From NCBI RefSeq assembly GCF_010093445.1, contig NZ_PDWW01000017.1, positions 1 to 64,000 of the forward strand: DNA of 64,000 bases, in the 5' to 3' direction. The DNA is from Pseudoxanthomonas japonensis (lineage in GTDB: Bacteria > Pseudomonadota > Gammaproteobacteria > Xanthomonadales > Xanthomonadaceae). The position numbers and the translations under genes are program-made. The notes under the pieces are model-generated. The model ran no database searches. It was not told the DNA's origin and saw only the letters and a program-made list of their open reading frames with translations. Position 1 is the first letter of the stretch. Every line of letters starts with the position of its first letter. This document shows, piece after piece, positions 34,804 to 44,341 of the stretch.

Positions 34804-37638
34804 ATGGGTTACTTGAAGACGTTGACGGTGCCGCTGCTGGCCCTGGCCGCAGCGGGCGCCAACGCCGCCGACACCGGTGCGGTCGAGAAGACCGCGTATG
34901 GCGTGATCGTGCGCCCGACCGAGGCGTCCGCCGCCGACGTCAAGGTCGAAGCGGTCGCACCAGGCATCCTGCGGGTGATGGCCGATCCCGATGGCGACTT
35001 CGCGCGCACGCCGAGCCTGATGCGCGCGGAGACCGGCGCGCCGCCGGCGGTGAAGGTGGGCGAGTCCGGCGGGCAGGTGTCGATCAGCACGCAAGGCATC
35101 TCGGCGACGGTCGATGCCCGCACCGGGCGGGTCAGCTTCTTCGACGCCGCCGGCAAGCCGCTGCTTGCCGAGCGCGCACGCACGTTCACGCCAACGAAGG
35201 TCGAGGGCAAGGACTACTACAGCATCCGCCAGCGCTTCGAATCGCCGTCCGACGAGGCCTTCTACGGCACCGGCCTGCACCAGCAGGGCTGGATGAACCT
35301 CAAGGGCCGCGACGTCGAACTGCTCCAGCACAACATCGACAAGGCGATTCCCTACCTCGTCTCCACGCGCCACTACGGCATCCTGTGGGACAGCAACGCG
35401 ATCACCCGCTACGGCGATCCGCGTGGCCTGCAGCCGCTGGGCGCATCGCTCGACCTGTTCGATGCGCAGGGCAAGCCGGGCGCGCTGACCGCGCGCTACA
35501 CCGTCAACGGCAAGCAGGTGGTCGAGCGCCGCGAAAGCGCGGTGAACTACCAGTACATCAAGGATCTGGCGAACTTCCCGGAGAAGGGGAAGAACCTGGC
35601 CACCGGCGGCCGCAGCGACGTGGTCTGGGAAGGCGAGGTCGCCGCACGCAGCGACGGCCGCCATACGTTCTCGCTCTACAACAGCGAGTACGCCAAACTC
35701 TACGTCGACGGCAAGCTGGTGATCGACCGTTGGCGCCAGAACTGGAATCCCTGGCACCATGAGTTCGCGCTGGAGATGAAGGCCGGCCAGCGGCACAAGG
35801 TCAAGCTGGTGTGGGACCGCATCGAGCCCGCCTACATCGCGCTGCTGCACCGCGATCCGCTGCCGGCCGACGAGGCGACCGACCTGTCGATCTGGTCCGA
35901 GGCCGCGCAGGCCATCGACTACTACGTGGTCGCCGGCGACGACGCCGACCAGGTGCTGGCCGGCTACCGCACGCTGACCGGCAAGGCCGTGCTGCTGCCG
36001 AAGTGGTCGTACGGCTTCTGGCAGAGCCGCGAGCGCTACAAGACGCAGGCCGAACTGACCGGCGCGCTGGACGAGTACCGCAAGCGCAAGCTGCCGATCG
36101 ATGCGATCGTGCTCGACTGGTCGTACTGGCCCGAGGACGCCTGGGGGTCGCACGATTTCGATGCGAAGAACTTCCCGGACCCGGACGGCATGGTCAAGCA
36201 CGTGCATGACCAGCATGCGCAGATCATGATCTCGGTGTGGCCGAAGTTCTATCCGACCACGGCGAACTACAAAGAACTCGATGCGGCCGGCCACATGTAC
36301 CACCGCAACGTCGAGGTCGGTGAGCTGGACTGGATCGGCAAGGGTTACCTGAATTCGTTCTACGACCCCTATTCGAAGGAGGCGCAGGACATCTTCTGGC
36401 GCCAGGTCAACGGCAAGCTCAACCGCAAGGGCTTCGATGCGTGGTGGCTGGACGCCAGCGAGCCCGACCTGCACAGCAACATCGACATCGGCGAGCGCAA
36501 GGCGCGCACCACGCCGACGTCGCTGGGCCCATCGACGGAATTCTTCAATTCGTATCCGCTGGTGCATTCGGAAGGCGTCTACCGCGGCTCGCGCGAGCAG
36601 GATCCGGACAAGCGCGTCTTCATCCTGTCGCGCGCCTTCTTCGCGGGCCAGCAGCGTGCCGGCGCGGCGTTCTGGAGCGGCGACATCGTGCCGCGCTGGG
36701 ACGACCTGCGCGAGCAGATCTCCGGCCTGGTCAACGCCTCGATGGCAGGCGCACCCAATGTCAGCTTCGACATCGGCGGCTTCTCGCCGGAGAAGCGCTA
36801 CGAAGACAAGGACCCGGCGCACCTGGCCGAATGGCGCGAGCTGAGCCTGCGCTGGTTCCAGCATGGCGCGTTCGTGCCGATCTTCCGCCTGCACGGCCAG
36901 TTCCCGTACCGCGAGATCTGGGAGATCGCGCCGGAAGGCACGCCGCACTACGACAGCTTCGTGCACTACCTGAAGTTGCGCTACACGCTGCTGCCCTACA
37001 TCTACACGCTGGCCGGCGATACCTGGCAGAAGGACGGCACGATCCTGCGGACGCTGGCGATGGACTTCCCGTCCGACCCGAACGTGCGTGACATCGCCGA
37101 CCAGTACCTGTTCGGCCCGGCGTTCCTGGTGGCGCCGGTGACGTCATTCCAGGCGACCACGCGCAAGGTCTACCTGCCGGCCGGCACCAGCTGGATCGAC
37201 TTCGAAACCGGCACGCGCCATGACGGCGGCCAGACCATCGACGCTGCCGCGCCGTTGCAGCGCATGCCGCTGTTCGTGCGGGCAGGGTCCATCGTGCCGC
37301 GCACGGTGGTGCAGCAGTACGTGGACGAAAAGCCGGATGCACCACTGACGATCGAGGTCTACACCGGCGCCGACGGCACGTTCTCGCTGTACGAGGACAA
37401 CGGCCGCAGCTACGGCTACGAGCGTGGCGAGTCCAGCCGCATTCCGCTGGCATGGAACGAGAAGGCGGGCGAGCTGCGCATCGGGGCGCGCGAAGGGCGT
37501 TATCCCGGCATGGTCGCGACGCGCGAGGTGCGGGTGCGTTTCATCGATGGTCCGCGCGCCGATTCCGGCACGCTGGAGCCGGCCGCCGACGTCACCGTGC
37601 GCTACGACGGCAAGGCGCTGGTGGTGAAGAAGCGTTGA
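34804..37638 (+). CDS. GH31 alpha-xylosidase with inserted PA14 domain
   Basis: A 944-residue protein with a signal peptide to about residue 21. Order: N-terminal beta-sandwich, a PA14-like insertion (about 225-365, with LYNSEYAKLYVDGKLVIDRW), the catalytic barrel, and C-terminal beta domains. The nucleophile is Asp550 in WWLDASEPDLH and the acid/base Asp627 in FWSGDIVPRWD. The same PA14-containing architecture is known in the Cellvibrio xyloglucan alpha-xylosidase, which frees xylose from the non-reducing end of the oligosaccharide. GAGGAGCATGCG precedes the ATG. Confidence 0.93.
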   Translation: MGYLKTLTVPLLALAAAGANAADTGAVEKTAYGVIVRPTEASAADVKVEAVAPGILRVMADPDGDFARTPSLMRAETGAPPAVKVGESGGQVSISTQGISATVDARTGRVSFFDAAGKPLLAERARTFTPTKVEGKDYYSIRQRFESPSDEAFYGTGLHQQGWMNLKGRDVELLQHNIDKAIPYLVSTRHYGILWDSNAITRYGDPRGLQPLGASLDLFDAQGKPGALTARYTVNGKQVVERRESAVNYQYIKDLANFPEKGKNLATGGRSDVVWEGEVAARSDGRHTFSLYNSEYAKLYVDGKLVIDRWRQNWNPWHHEFALEMKAGQRHKVKLVWDRIEPAYIALLHRDPLPADEATDLSIWSEAAQAIDYYVVAGDDADQVLAGYRTLTGKAVLLPKWSYGFWQSRERYKTQAELTGALDEYRKRKLPIDAIVLDWSYWPEDAWGSHDFDAKNFPDPDGMVKHVHDQHAQIMISVWPKFYPTTANYKELDAAGHMYHRNVEVGELDWIGKGYLNSFYDPYSKEAQDIFWRQVNGKLNRKGFDAWWLDASEPDLHSNIDIGERKARTTPTSLGPSTEFFNSYPLVHSEGVYRGSREQDPDKRVFILSRAFFAGQQRAGAAFWSGDIVPRWDDLREQISGLVNASMAGAPNVSFDIGGFSPEKRYEDKDPAHLAEWRELSLRWFQHGAFVPIFRLHGQFPYREIWEIAPEGTPHYDSFVHYLKLRYTLLPYIYTLAGDTWQKDGTILRTLAMDFPSDPNVRDIADQYLFGPAFLVAPVTSFQATTRKVYLPAGTSWIDFETGTRHDGGQTIDAAAPLQRMPLFVRAGSIVPRTVVQQYVDEKPDAPLTIEVYTGADGTFSLYEDNGRSYGYERGESSRIPLAWNEKAGELRIGAREGRYPGMVATREVRVRFIDGPRADSGTLEPAADVTVRYDGKALVVKKR

Positions 37639-37645
37639 TCGCCCC

Positions 37646-40009
37646 GTGACGCTGAAGCGACGCGAACTGCTGAAGGCGACGGCGGCCGGCCTGGCCGTCG
37701 CTGCCGCGCCACTCACGCGCGCGGCGCGATCCGCCGACGCTGGCCGCCGCGCGCCGTCCACCGCCGACCTGCGGCTGTGGTACCGCGAGCCCGCACGCGT
37801 CTGGGTGGAAGCCCTGCCGGTCGGCAACGGCCGCCTGGGCGCGATGGTGTTCGGCGGCGTCGCACTGGAGCGCCTGCAGCTCAACGAGGACACGCTGTAC
37901 GCCGGGGGGCCGTACTTCGCGATCAATCCCCGGGCGAAGGAGAATCTGCCGCGCGTGCGCGAGGCGGTGTTCGCCGGCCGCTACGCCGAGGCCGAGGCGC
38001 TGGCCAATGCCACGCTGATGGCGGAGCCGCTGAAGCAGATGCCGTTCCAGCCGCTGGGCAACCTGTGGCTGCAGTTCGACCGGCTGGACGGGGTGTCCGA
38101 CTACATGCGCGAGCTGGATCTCGATGCCGCCGTCGCGCGCACGTCGTTCCGTGTCGGTGCCGGCCTGCACCGGCGCGAGGTGTTCGTGTCGCCGGTCGAC
38201 CAGTGCCTGGTCATGCGCTGCACGGTCGAGGGCGGCGATGCCCTGATCGGCCGCATCCGCACCGCCAACGAACACGCGACCACGACCCGCGTCGATGGCG
38301 ACGGCTGGCTGGTCAGCGGTCGCAACGTCGACAAGCACGGCATCGCGGGTCGGCTCCGGTTCGCGTTCCGCGTGCAGGTCCGCCACCAGGGCGGCCGGGT
38401 GCGCGTCGAGCAGGACCAGATCGTGTTCGATGGCGTGCGCGAACTGGAGCTGCGGCTCGTCGCGGCAACCAGCTACGTGCGCTACGACGATGTCAGCGGC
38501 GATCCCGATGCCATCACGGCGCGCCAACTTGCCCTTGCCCAGGCGAAGTCGTTCGCCGCGCTGCAGGCCGATCATCTCGCCGAACACCGCCGCCTGTTCC
38601 ACCGCGTCCGCCTGGACCTCGGTCGCACGGCGGCCGCCGACCAGCCGACCGACGAACGCATCGCGGCATTCGCGCATGGCGACGATCCCGCGCTGGTGTC
38701 GCTGTACCACGCCTACGGGCGGTATCTGCTGATCTGCAGCTCGCGGCCGGGCACGCAGCCGGCCAACCTGCAGGGCATCTGGAACGACCTGATGGACCCG
38801 CCGTGGGAGAGCAAGTACACCATCAACGTCAATACCGAGATGAACTACTGGCCGGCCGAGGCCAATGCGCTGGCGGAATGCGTCGAGCCGCTCGAACGCA
38901 TGATCGGCGACCTGGCGGAAACCGGCGCGCGCATGGCGCGCGAGATGTACGGCGCGCCGGGCTGGATGGCGCACCACAACACCGATCTGTGGCGCCAGAC
39001 CGGTCCGATCGACGGCGCGCAATGGGGCCTGTGGCCGATGGGCGGGGCCTGGTTGCTGCAGCAGCTGTGGGACCGCTGGGACTACGGCCGCGATCCGGCC
39101 GACCTGCGCCGCCTGTGGCCATGGCTGCGCGGTGCGGCGGCGTTCTTCGCCGCGACACTGCAGCGCGATCCCACGACCGGCGCGATGGTCACGGTGCCGT
39201 CGATCTCGCCGGAGAACGTGCATCCCTTCGGGGCCACGCTCTGCGCCGGCCCGACGATGGACGCGCAGATCCTGCGCGACCTGTTCGGCCAGTGCATCGA
39301 AGCGGCGGAAATACTCGACGTGGATGCCGCATTCGCCAGCGAGCTGGCCGCGCTGCGCGAGCAACTGCCGCCCAACCGCATCGGCAAGGCAGGCCAGTTG
39401 CAGGAATGGCAACAGGACTGGGACATGCAGGCGCCCGAAATCCACCACCGCCACATCTCGCACCTGTACGGCCTGCACCCGAGTGCGCAGATCAACCTGC
39501 GCGACACGCCCGATCTCGCACGCGCCGCGAAGCGCACCCTCGAGATCCGCGGCGACGATGCGACCGGCTGGGGCATCGCATGGCGGCTGAACTTCTGGGC
39601 GCGCCTGTGGGACGGCGAGCACAGCCTGAAGATCCTGCGCATGCTGCTGTCGCCGCAGCGCAGCTATCCCAACCTGTTCGATGCACACCCGCCGTTCCAG
39701 ATCGACGGCAATTTCGGCGGCGCCGCCGGCATCGTCGAGATGCTGGTGCAGAGCTGGGGTGGGTCGATCTTCCTGCTGCCCGCGTTGCCCGGCGCGTGGC
39801 GCGACGGCGAACTCGAAGGCATCCGCGTGCGCAATGCGGCGCGCCTCGATCTGTCGTGGAAGGGTGGACGCCTCGCGCGGGCGACGCTGCACTCGGACAA
39901 GGGCGGTCGTTACCAGCTGGTGCATGCGGGCCGCACGCTCGATCTCGACCTCGCCGCGGCTGCATCCGCCACGGTACGACTGCGCGATGGCGCGCTGGTG
40001 CACGCATGA
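37646..40009 (+). CDS. GH95 alpha-L-fucosidase, Tat-type signal
   Basis: A 787-residue enzyme. The N-terminus LKRRELLKATAAGLAVAAAP fits a Tat signal. Catalytic-site residues expected from GH95 are present: Asn394 and Asn396 (INVNTEMNYWP), Glu523 (SISPENVHP) and Asp687 (FQIDGNFGG). It would remove alpha-1,2-fucose from galactosyl side chains. The GTG at 37646 is 7 bp after GH31 and lacks a clear Shine-Dalgarno sequence, so translation is probably coupled to GH31. No fucose catabolic gene is evident in the window. Confidence 0.91.
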   Translation: MTLKRRELLKATAAGLAVAAAPLTRAARSADAGRRAPSTADLRLWYREPARVWVEALPVGNGRLGAMVFGGVALERLQLNEDTLYAGGPYFAINPRAKENLPRVREAVFAGRYAEAEALANATLMAEPLKQMPFQPLGNLWLQFDRLDGVSDYMRELDLDAAVARTSFRVGAGLHRREVFVSPVDQCLVMRCTVEGGDALIGRIRTANEHATTTRVDGDGWLVSGRNVDKHGIAGRLRFAFRVQVRHQGGRVRVEQDQIVFDGVRELELRLVAATSYVRYDDVSGDPDAITARQLALAQAKSFAALQADHLAEHRRLFHRVRLDLGRTAAADQPTDERIAAFAHGDDPALVSLYHAYGRYLLICSSRPGTQPANLQGIWNDLMDPPWESKYTINVNTEMNYWPAEANALAECVEPLERMIGDLAETGARMAREMYGAPGWMAHHNTDLWRQTGPIDGAQWGLWPMGGAWLLQQLWDRWDYGRDPADLRRLWPWLRGAAAFFAATLQRDPTTGAMVTVPSISPENVHPFGATLCAGPTMDAQILRDLFGQCIEAAEILDVDAAFASELAALREQLPPNRIGKAGQLQEWQQDWDMQAPEIHHRHISHLYGLHPSAQINLRDTPDLARAAKRTLEIRGDDATGWGIAWRLNFWARLWDGEHSLKILRMLLSPQRSYPNLFDAHPPFQIDGNFGGAAGIVEMLVQSWGGSIFLLPALPGAWRDGELEGIRVRNAARLDLSWKGGRLARATLHSDKGGRYQLVHAGRTLDLDLAAAASATVRLRDGALVHA

Positions 40010-40022
40010 AGAAGGAAACGGC

Positions 40023-41516
40023 ATGAGCCTGGTCGCCGGTATCGACGCAGGCACGCAGAGCCTGAAGGTGGTGGTCTACGACCCGGCCACGCGCACGCTC
40101 GTGGCGACGGCCAGCATGCCGCTCGAGTTGACCAGTGGCGAGGACGGCCGCCGCGAGCAGCAACCGGCCGACTGGGTCGCCGCGATGCAGACGTGCTTCT
40201 CCCGCATCGATCCTGCGTTGCGTGCGCGCATCGTGGCGCTCGCGGTGTCCGGCCAGCAGCACGGTTTCGTGCCGGTGGATGCGGACGGCCAGGTGCTGGC
40301 CCCGGCCAAGCTGTGGTGCGATACCAGCACGACCGCCGAGTGCACGCAGATCATGGACGCCGTCGGTGGCGCGACGGGTGCCATCGCACTCGCCGGCAAT
40401 CCGATCCTCGCCGGTTACACCGCCTCCAAGCTGCCGTGGACGAAGACACACCGGCCCGAGGCCTACGCCCGGCTGGCGACCATCCTGCTGCCGCACGATT
40501 ACCTGAACTTCGTGCTGACCGGCCAACGCTTCTGCGAGTGGGGCGATGCCTCCGGCACCGGCTGGCTCGACGTGCGCACGCGCACGTGGTCGAAGGACCT
40601 GTTGCGTGCGACCGATGCGGACCGCGACCTGGCCGACTGCCTGCCGCCGATCGCCGCGCCGGACGCGCTGTTCGATATCGATCCGGCCATGGCGGCGCAA
40701 CTCGGACTGCCGGCCACGGCAAAGGTCGCCGTCGGCGGCGGCGACAACATGATGGCCGCCATCGGCACGGGCTGCGTGGAAGAAGGCCGGCTGGCGATGA
40801 GCCTGGGTACCTCGGGCACGCTGTTCGCCTACTCCGACACGCCCGTCGTCGATCCGGCCGGTGCCTGGGCCGCGTTCTGCTCCTCCACCGGCGGCTGGCT
40901 GCCGCTGATCTGCACGATGAACTGCACCGTGGCCACCGAGCAGGTGGCCAAGGCCTTCGGCTTCAGTACGCGCGAGGGCGATGCGCACCTGCACGCCACC
41001 CCGCCCGGCGCCGACGGGCTGGCGATGCTGCCCTTCCTCAACGGCGAGCGCACGCCCGATCTGCCGCTGGGCAAGGGCGTGCTGGCCGGGCTGGATCCGA
41101 CGAACTTCTCGCCGGCGCATCTGTATCGCGCGGCGATGGAAGGGGCGACCTACAGCCTGAAGTACGGCTTCGATGCCTTCGTGCGGGCCGGCATGGCCTT
41201 CGATCGCATCGTGCTGACCGGCGGCGGCAGCAACAGTGCGGCGTGGCGGCAACTGGTGGCCGACGTGTTCGGCCTGCCGGTCGATGTGCCGGTGCAGTCG
41301 GAAGGCGCGGCGTTCGGTGCGGCACTGCAGGCGCTGTGGGCCATCGGACGCGCCGGTGGCGACACGGCGTCCATCGCCGATATCGCCCGCACGCACGTGG
41401 CCGTCGATCCGGCCCTGTCCGCACGCCCCGATCCCGACCGCACGCGCGCCTACGCGACGGCCTACACCCGCTTCCTCCGCTACCTCGATGCCGTCACCCC
41501 GCTGCAGCGCGGCTGA
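40023..41516 (+). CDS. xylB: xylulokinase
   Basis: A 497-residue FGGY kinase. N-terminal LVAGIDAGTQSLKVVVYD (phosphate loop), AVSGQQHGFVPVD, and SLGTSGTLFAYSD plus LTGGGSNSAAWRQ match xylulokinase. It phosphorylates D-xylulose to xylulose 5-phosphate for the pentose phosphate pathway. The start is 13 bp after GH95 with GAAGGAAAC upstream. Cytoplasmic. Confidence 0.95.
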   Translation: MSLVAGIDAGTQSLKVVVYDPATRTLVATASMPLELTSGEDGRREQQPADWVAAMQTCFSRIDPALRARIVALAVSGQQHGFVPVDADGQVLAPAKLWCDTSTTAECTQIMDAVGGATGAIALAGNPILAGYTASKLPWTKTHRPEAYARLATILLPHDYLNFVLTGQRFCEWGDASGTGWLDVRTRTWSKDLLRATDADRDLADCLPPIAAPDALFDIDPAMAAQLGLPATAKVAVGGGDNMMAAIGTGCVEEGRLAMSLGTSGTLFAYSDTPVVDPAGAWAAFCSSTGGWLPLICTMNCTVATEQVAKAFGFSTREGDAHLHATPPGADGLAMLPFLNGERTPDLPLGKGVLAGLDPTNFSPAHLYRAAMEGATYSLKYGFDAFVRAGMAFDRIVLTGGGSNSAAWRQLVADVFGLPVDVPVQSEGAAFGAALQALWAIGRAGGDTASIADIARTHVAVDPALSARPDPDRTRAYATAYTRFLRYLDAVTPLQRG

Positions 41517-41549
41517 CGTCCCTCACGCACCCCCACAGGATCCCGCACC

Positions 41550-42884
41550 ATGAGCACCCAGCCCTTCATCGGCGCCCAGGAATACTTCCCCGGCATCGGC
41601 CGCATTCCCTTCGAAGGGCGCGGCTCGGACAACCCGCTGGCCTTCAAGGTCTACGACGCCAACAAGACCATCGGCGGCAAGACCATGCAGGAGCACCTGC
41701 GCTTTGCGGTCTGCTACTGGCACACCTTCTGCAACGCCGGCCACGATCCGTTCGGTCCGGGCACGCGCCACTTCCCCTGGGAGGCCGGCAGCCCGATGGC
41801 CACGGCCGAGGCCAAGGTCGATGCGGCCTTCGAGTTCTTCACCAAGCTGGGCGTGCCGTACTGGTGCTTCCACGACATCGACCTGGCGCCTGATGCGGAT
41901 GACATCGGCCAGTACCAGAAGAACCTCACGCACATGGTCGGTCTTGCCAAGGCGCGCCAGGACGCCACCGGCATCAAGCTGCTGTGGGGCACGGCCAACC
42001 TGTTCTCGCATCCGCGCTACATGAACGGCGCCTCGACCAACCCCGACTTCGCCGTCGTGGCGCGTGCCGCGGTGCAGGTCAAGGCCGCGCTGGAGGCCAC
42101 CGTCGAACTGGGTGGCGAGCATTACGTGTTCTGGGGCGGTCGCGAAGGCTATGCCTCGCTGGTCAACACCGACATGAAGCGCGAGGTCGCGCACTTCGCC
42201 CGCTTCCTGACCATGGCGCGCGACTACGGTCGCAGCATCGGACTGAAGAGCAACTTCCTGATCGAGCCCAAGCCGATGGAGCCGATGAAGCACCAGTACG
42301 ACTTCGACAGCGCCACCGTGGCCGGCTTCCTGAAGGAGCACGGGCTGGAGCAGGACTTCAAGCTCAACATCGAGGCCAACCACGCCACGCTGTCCGGGCA
42401 CACGTTCGAGCACGACCTGCAGGTCGCGTCCGACCATGGCCTGCTGGGCAGCATCGATGCCAACCGCGGCAATGCGCAGAACGGCTGGGACACCGACCAG
42501 TTCCCCACCGACCTGTACGACACCGTCGGCGCGATGCTGGTCGTGCTGCGCCAGGGCGGACTGGAGGGCGGCCTGAACTTCGATGCCAAGGTGCGCCGCG
42601 AGTCCACCGACCTGGAAGACCTGTTCATTGCCCACATCGGCGGCATGGACGCGTTCGCGCGCGGGCTGGAAGTGGCGCATGCGCTGCTGACCGAGTCGCC
42701 GTGGGAGCAGTGGCGCACCGAGCGCTACGCCAGCTTCGATACCGGCAAGGGCAGGGACTTCGAGACCGGTGCGCTGGATCTGGCCGGCCTGGCCACGCTG
42801 GCCACGCAGCTGGGCGAGCCCAGGCAGGTCAGCGGCAAGCAGGAGCGTTACGAGAACCTGCTCAACCAGTACCTGCTGCGCTGA
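41550..42884 (+). CDS. xylA: xylose isomerase, class II
   Basis: A 444-residue TIM-barrel enzyme, the class II length with N-terminal extension. Active-site regions [10 protein letters not shown] (catalytic His), [28 protein letters not shown] and GSIDANRGN are all present. It interconverts xylose and xylulose. It lies 33 bp after xylB and 47 bp before the permease gene. Confidence 0.96.
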   Translation: MSTQPFIGAQEYFPGIGRIPFEGRGSDNPLAFKVYDANKTIGGKTMQEHLRFAVCYWHTFCNAGHDPFGPGTRHFPWEAGSPMATAEAKVDAAFEFFTKLGVPYWCFHDIDLAPDADDIGQYQKNLTHMVGLAKARQDATGIKLLWGTANLFSHPRYMNGASTNPDFAVVARAAVQVKAALEATVELGGEHYVFWGGREGYASLVNTDMKREVAHFARFLTMARDYGRSIGLKSNFLIEPKPMEPMKHQYDFDSATVAGFLKEHGLEQDFKLNIEANHATLSGHTFEHDLQVASDHGLLGSIDANRGNAQNGWDTDQFPTDLYDTVGAMLVVLRQGGLEGGLNFDAKVRRESTDLEDLFIAHIGGMDAFARGLEVAHALLTESPWEQWRTERYASFDTGKGRDFETGALDLAGLATLATQLGEPRQVSGKQERYENLLNQYLLR

Positions 42885-42931
42885 GCGCGTCACATGGCAT
42901 CGACACCATCGCATCGAGGAAGGGGACGGCA

Positions 42932-44341
42932 ATGAACCAGGCAATGACGGGGGGCGAGAACACCCGGCTGATCGTGCTGATCAGCGTGGTGGCGACAATC
43001 GGCGGATTCCTGTTCGGCTTCGACAGCGGCGTCATCAACGGCACCGTCGACGGCCTGCAGCAGGCGTTCGGGTCCACCAAGGCGGGCCTCGGCTTCGAAG
43101 TCGCCTCGATGCTGCTCGGTTGCGCGGTGGGTGCGTTCAGCGCCGGCCGGCTCGCCGACAGCCTCGGTCGCCGCAACGTGCTGATCATCTCGGCGGTGCT
43201 GTTCCTGCTGTCCGCGATCGGGGCGGGTGCGGCGACGTCGTCGGTGGTATTCGTCATTGCGCGCGTGATCGGCGGTTTCGCCGTCGGTGCGGCCAGCGTG
43301 ATCTCGCCGGCCTACATCGCCGAGGTCGCGCCGGCCCGCTACCGCGGCCGCCTGGCCACGGTGCAGCAGATCGCCATCATCAGCGGCCTCACCGCGGCGT
43401 TCCTGTCCAACTACCTGCTGGCCGCCAAGGCCGGCGCGTCCACCGAGGCACTGTGGGGCGGGCATGCGGCATGGCGCTGGATGTTCTGGATGCAGGCGGT
43501 GCCGTCGCTGGTCTTCCTCGCGTTGCTGCTGGTCATTCCCGAGAGTCCGCGCTACCTGGTGGTGAAGCGCCGCAAGGACGAAGCCCTGCGCGTGCTGACG
43601 CGGTTGTTCGGTGGCGCCGAAGCGCAGAACAAGCTGGCCGAGATCGACGCGTCGCTGTCGCAGGATCACCACCGCCCGCAACTGTCTGACCTGAAGAACA
43701 AGGTGACCGGCAAGATCCGTCCCATCGTCTGGATCGGCATCGGCCTGGCCACGTTCCAGCAGCTGGTCGGCATCAACGTGGTGTTCTACTACGGCGCGGT
43801 GCTGTGGCAGGCGGTCGGCTTCTCCGAGAACGACGCGCTGGCGATCAACGTGCTGTCCGGCGCGCTCAGCATCGGCGCCTGCATCGTCACCGTGCTGCTG
43901 ATCGACCGCATTGGCCGCAAGCCGCTGCTGTGGATCGGTTCGGCCGGCATGGCGGTGTCGCTGGCACTGGTGGTGGTGGCGTTCGCCAGCGGGTCACTGG
44001 TCGACGGCCACCTGCAGCTGCCCGAAGGCATGGGGACGCTGGCGCTGGTGGCGGCCAACCTCTACGTGGTGTTCTTCAACATCTCGTGGGGGCCGGTGAT
44101 GTGGGTCATGCTCGGCGAGATGTTCCCCAACCAGATCCGCGGCTCGGCGCTGGCGGTGGCCGGTGCGGCGCAATGGACGTCCAATTTCGCCATCACGGTG
44201 AGCTTCCCGATCCTGCTGGCGGCCATCGGGCTGGCGGCCACCTACAGCATCTATCTGGTTTCGGCGATCATCTCGGTCGTCTTCGTCATGAAGTACGTGC
44301 ACGAGACCAAGGGCAAGGAACTGGAGCAGATGGAAGGATGA
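42932..44341 (+). CDS. MFS sugar/proton symporter, XylE-like
   Basis: A 469-residue major facilitator with 12 predicted helices. GRLADSLGRRNVL, PESPRYLVVKRR, the QQLVGINVVFYYG motif and LIDRIGRKPLL are signatures of the sugar porter family. Context with xylA and xylB suggests D-xylose import across the inner membrane; glucose or galactose remain possible. GAGGAAGGGGACGGC precedes the ATG. It overlaps the GH3 gene by 4 bp. Confidence 0.9.
   Translation: MNQAMTGGENTRLIVLISVVATIGGFLFGFDSGVINGTVDGLQQAFGSTKAGLGFEVASMLLGCAVGAFSAGRLADSLGRRNVLIISAVLFLLSAIGAGAATSSVVFVIARVIGGFAVGAASVISPAYIAEVAPARYRGRLATVQQIAIISGLTAAFLSNYLLAAKAGASTEALWGGHAAWRWMFWMQAVPSLVFLALLLVIPESPRYLVVKRRKDEALRVLTRLFGGAEAQNKLAEIDASLSQDHHRPQLSDLKNKVTGKIRPIVWIGIGLATFQQLVGINVVFYYGAVLWQAVGFSENDALAINVLSGALSIGACIVTVLLIDRIGRKPLLWIGSAGMAVSLALVVVAFASGSLVDGHLQLPEGMGTLALVAANLYVVFFNISWGPVMWVMLGEMFPNQIRGSALAVAGAAQWTSNFAITVSFPILLAAIGLAATYSIYLVSAIISVVFVMKYVHETKGKELEQMEG

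Noticed and set aside
37592-40054. Long minus-strand frame of about 820 codons opposite the GH95 gene
   Set aside because: Shadow of GH95 with an Arg/His/Gln-rich low-information translation; GH95 has all catalytic residues on the plus strand.
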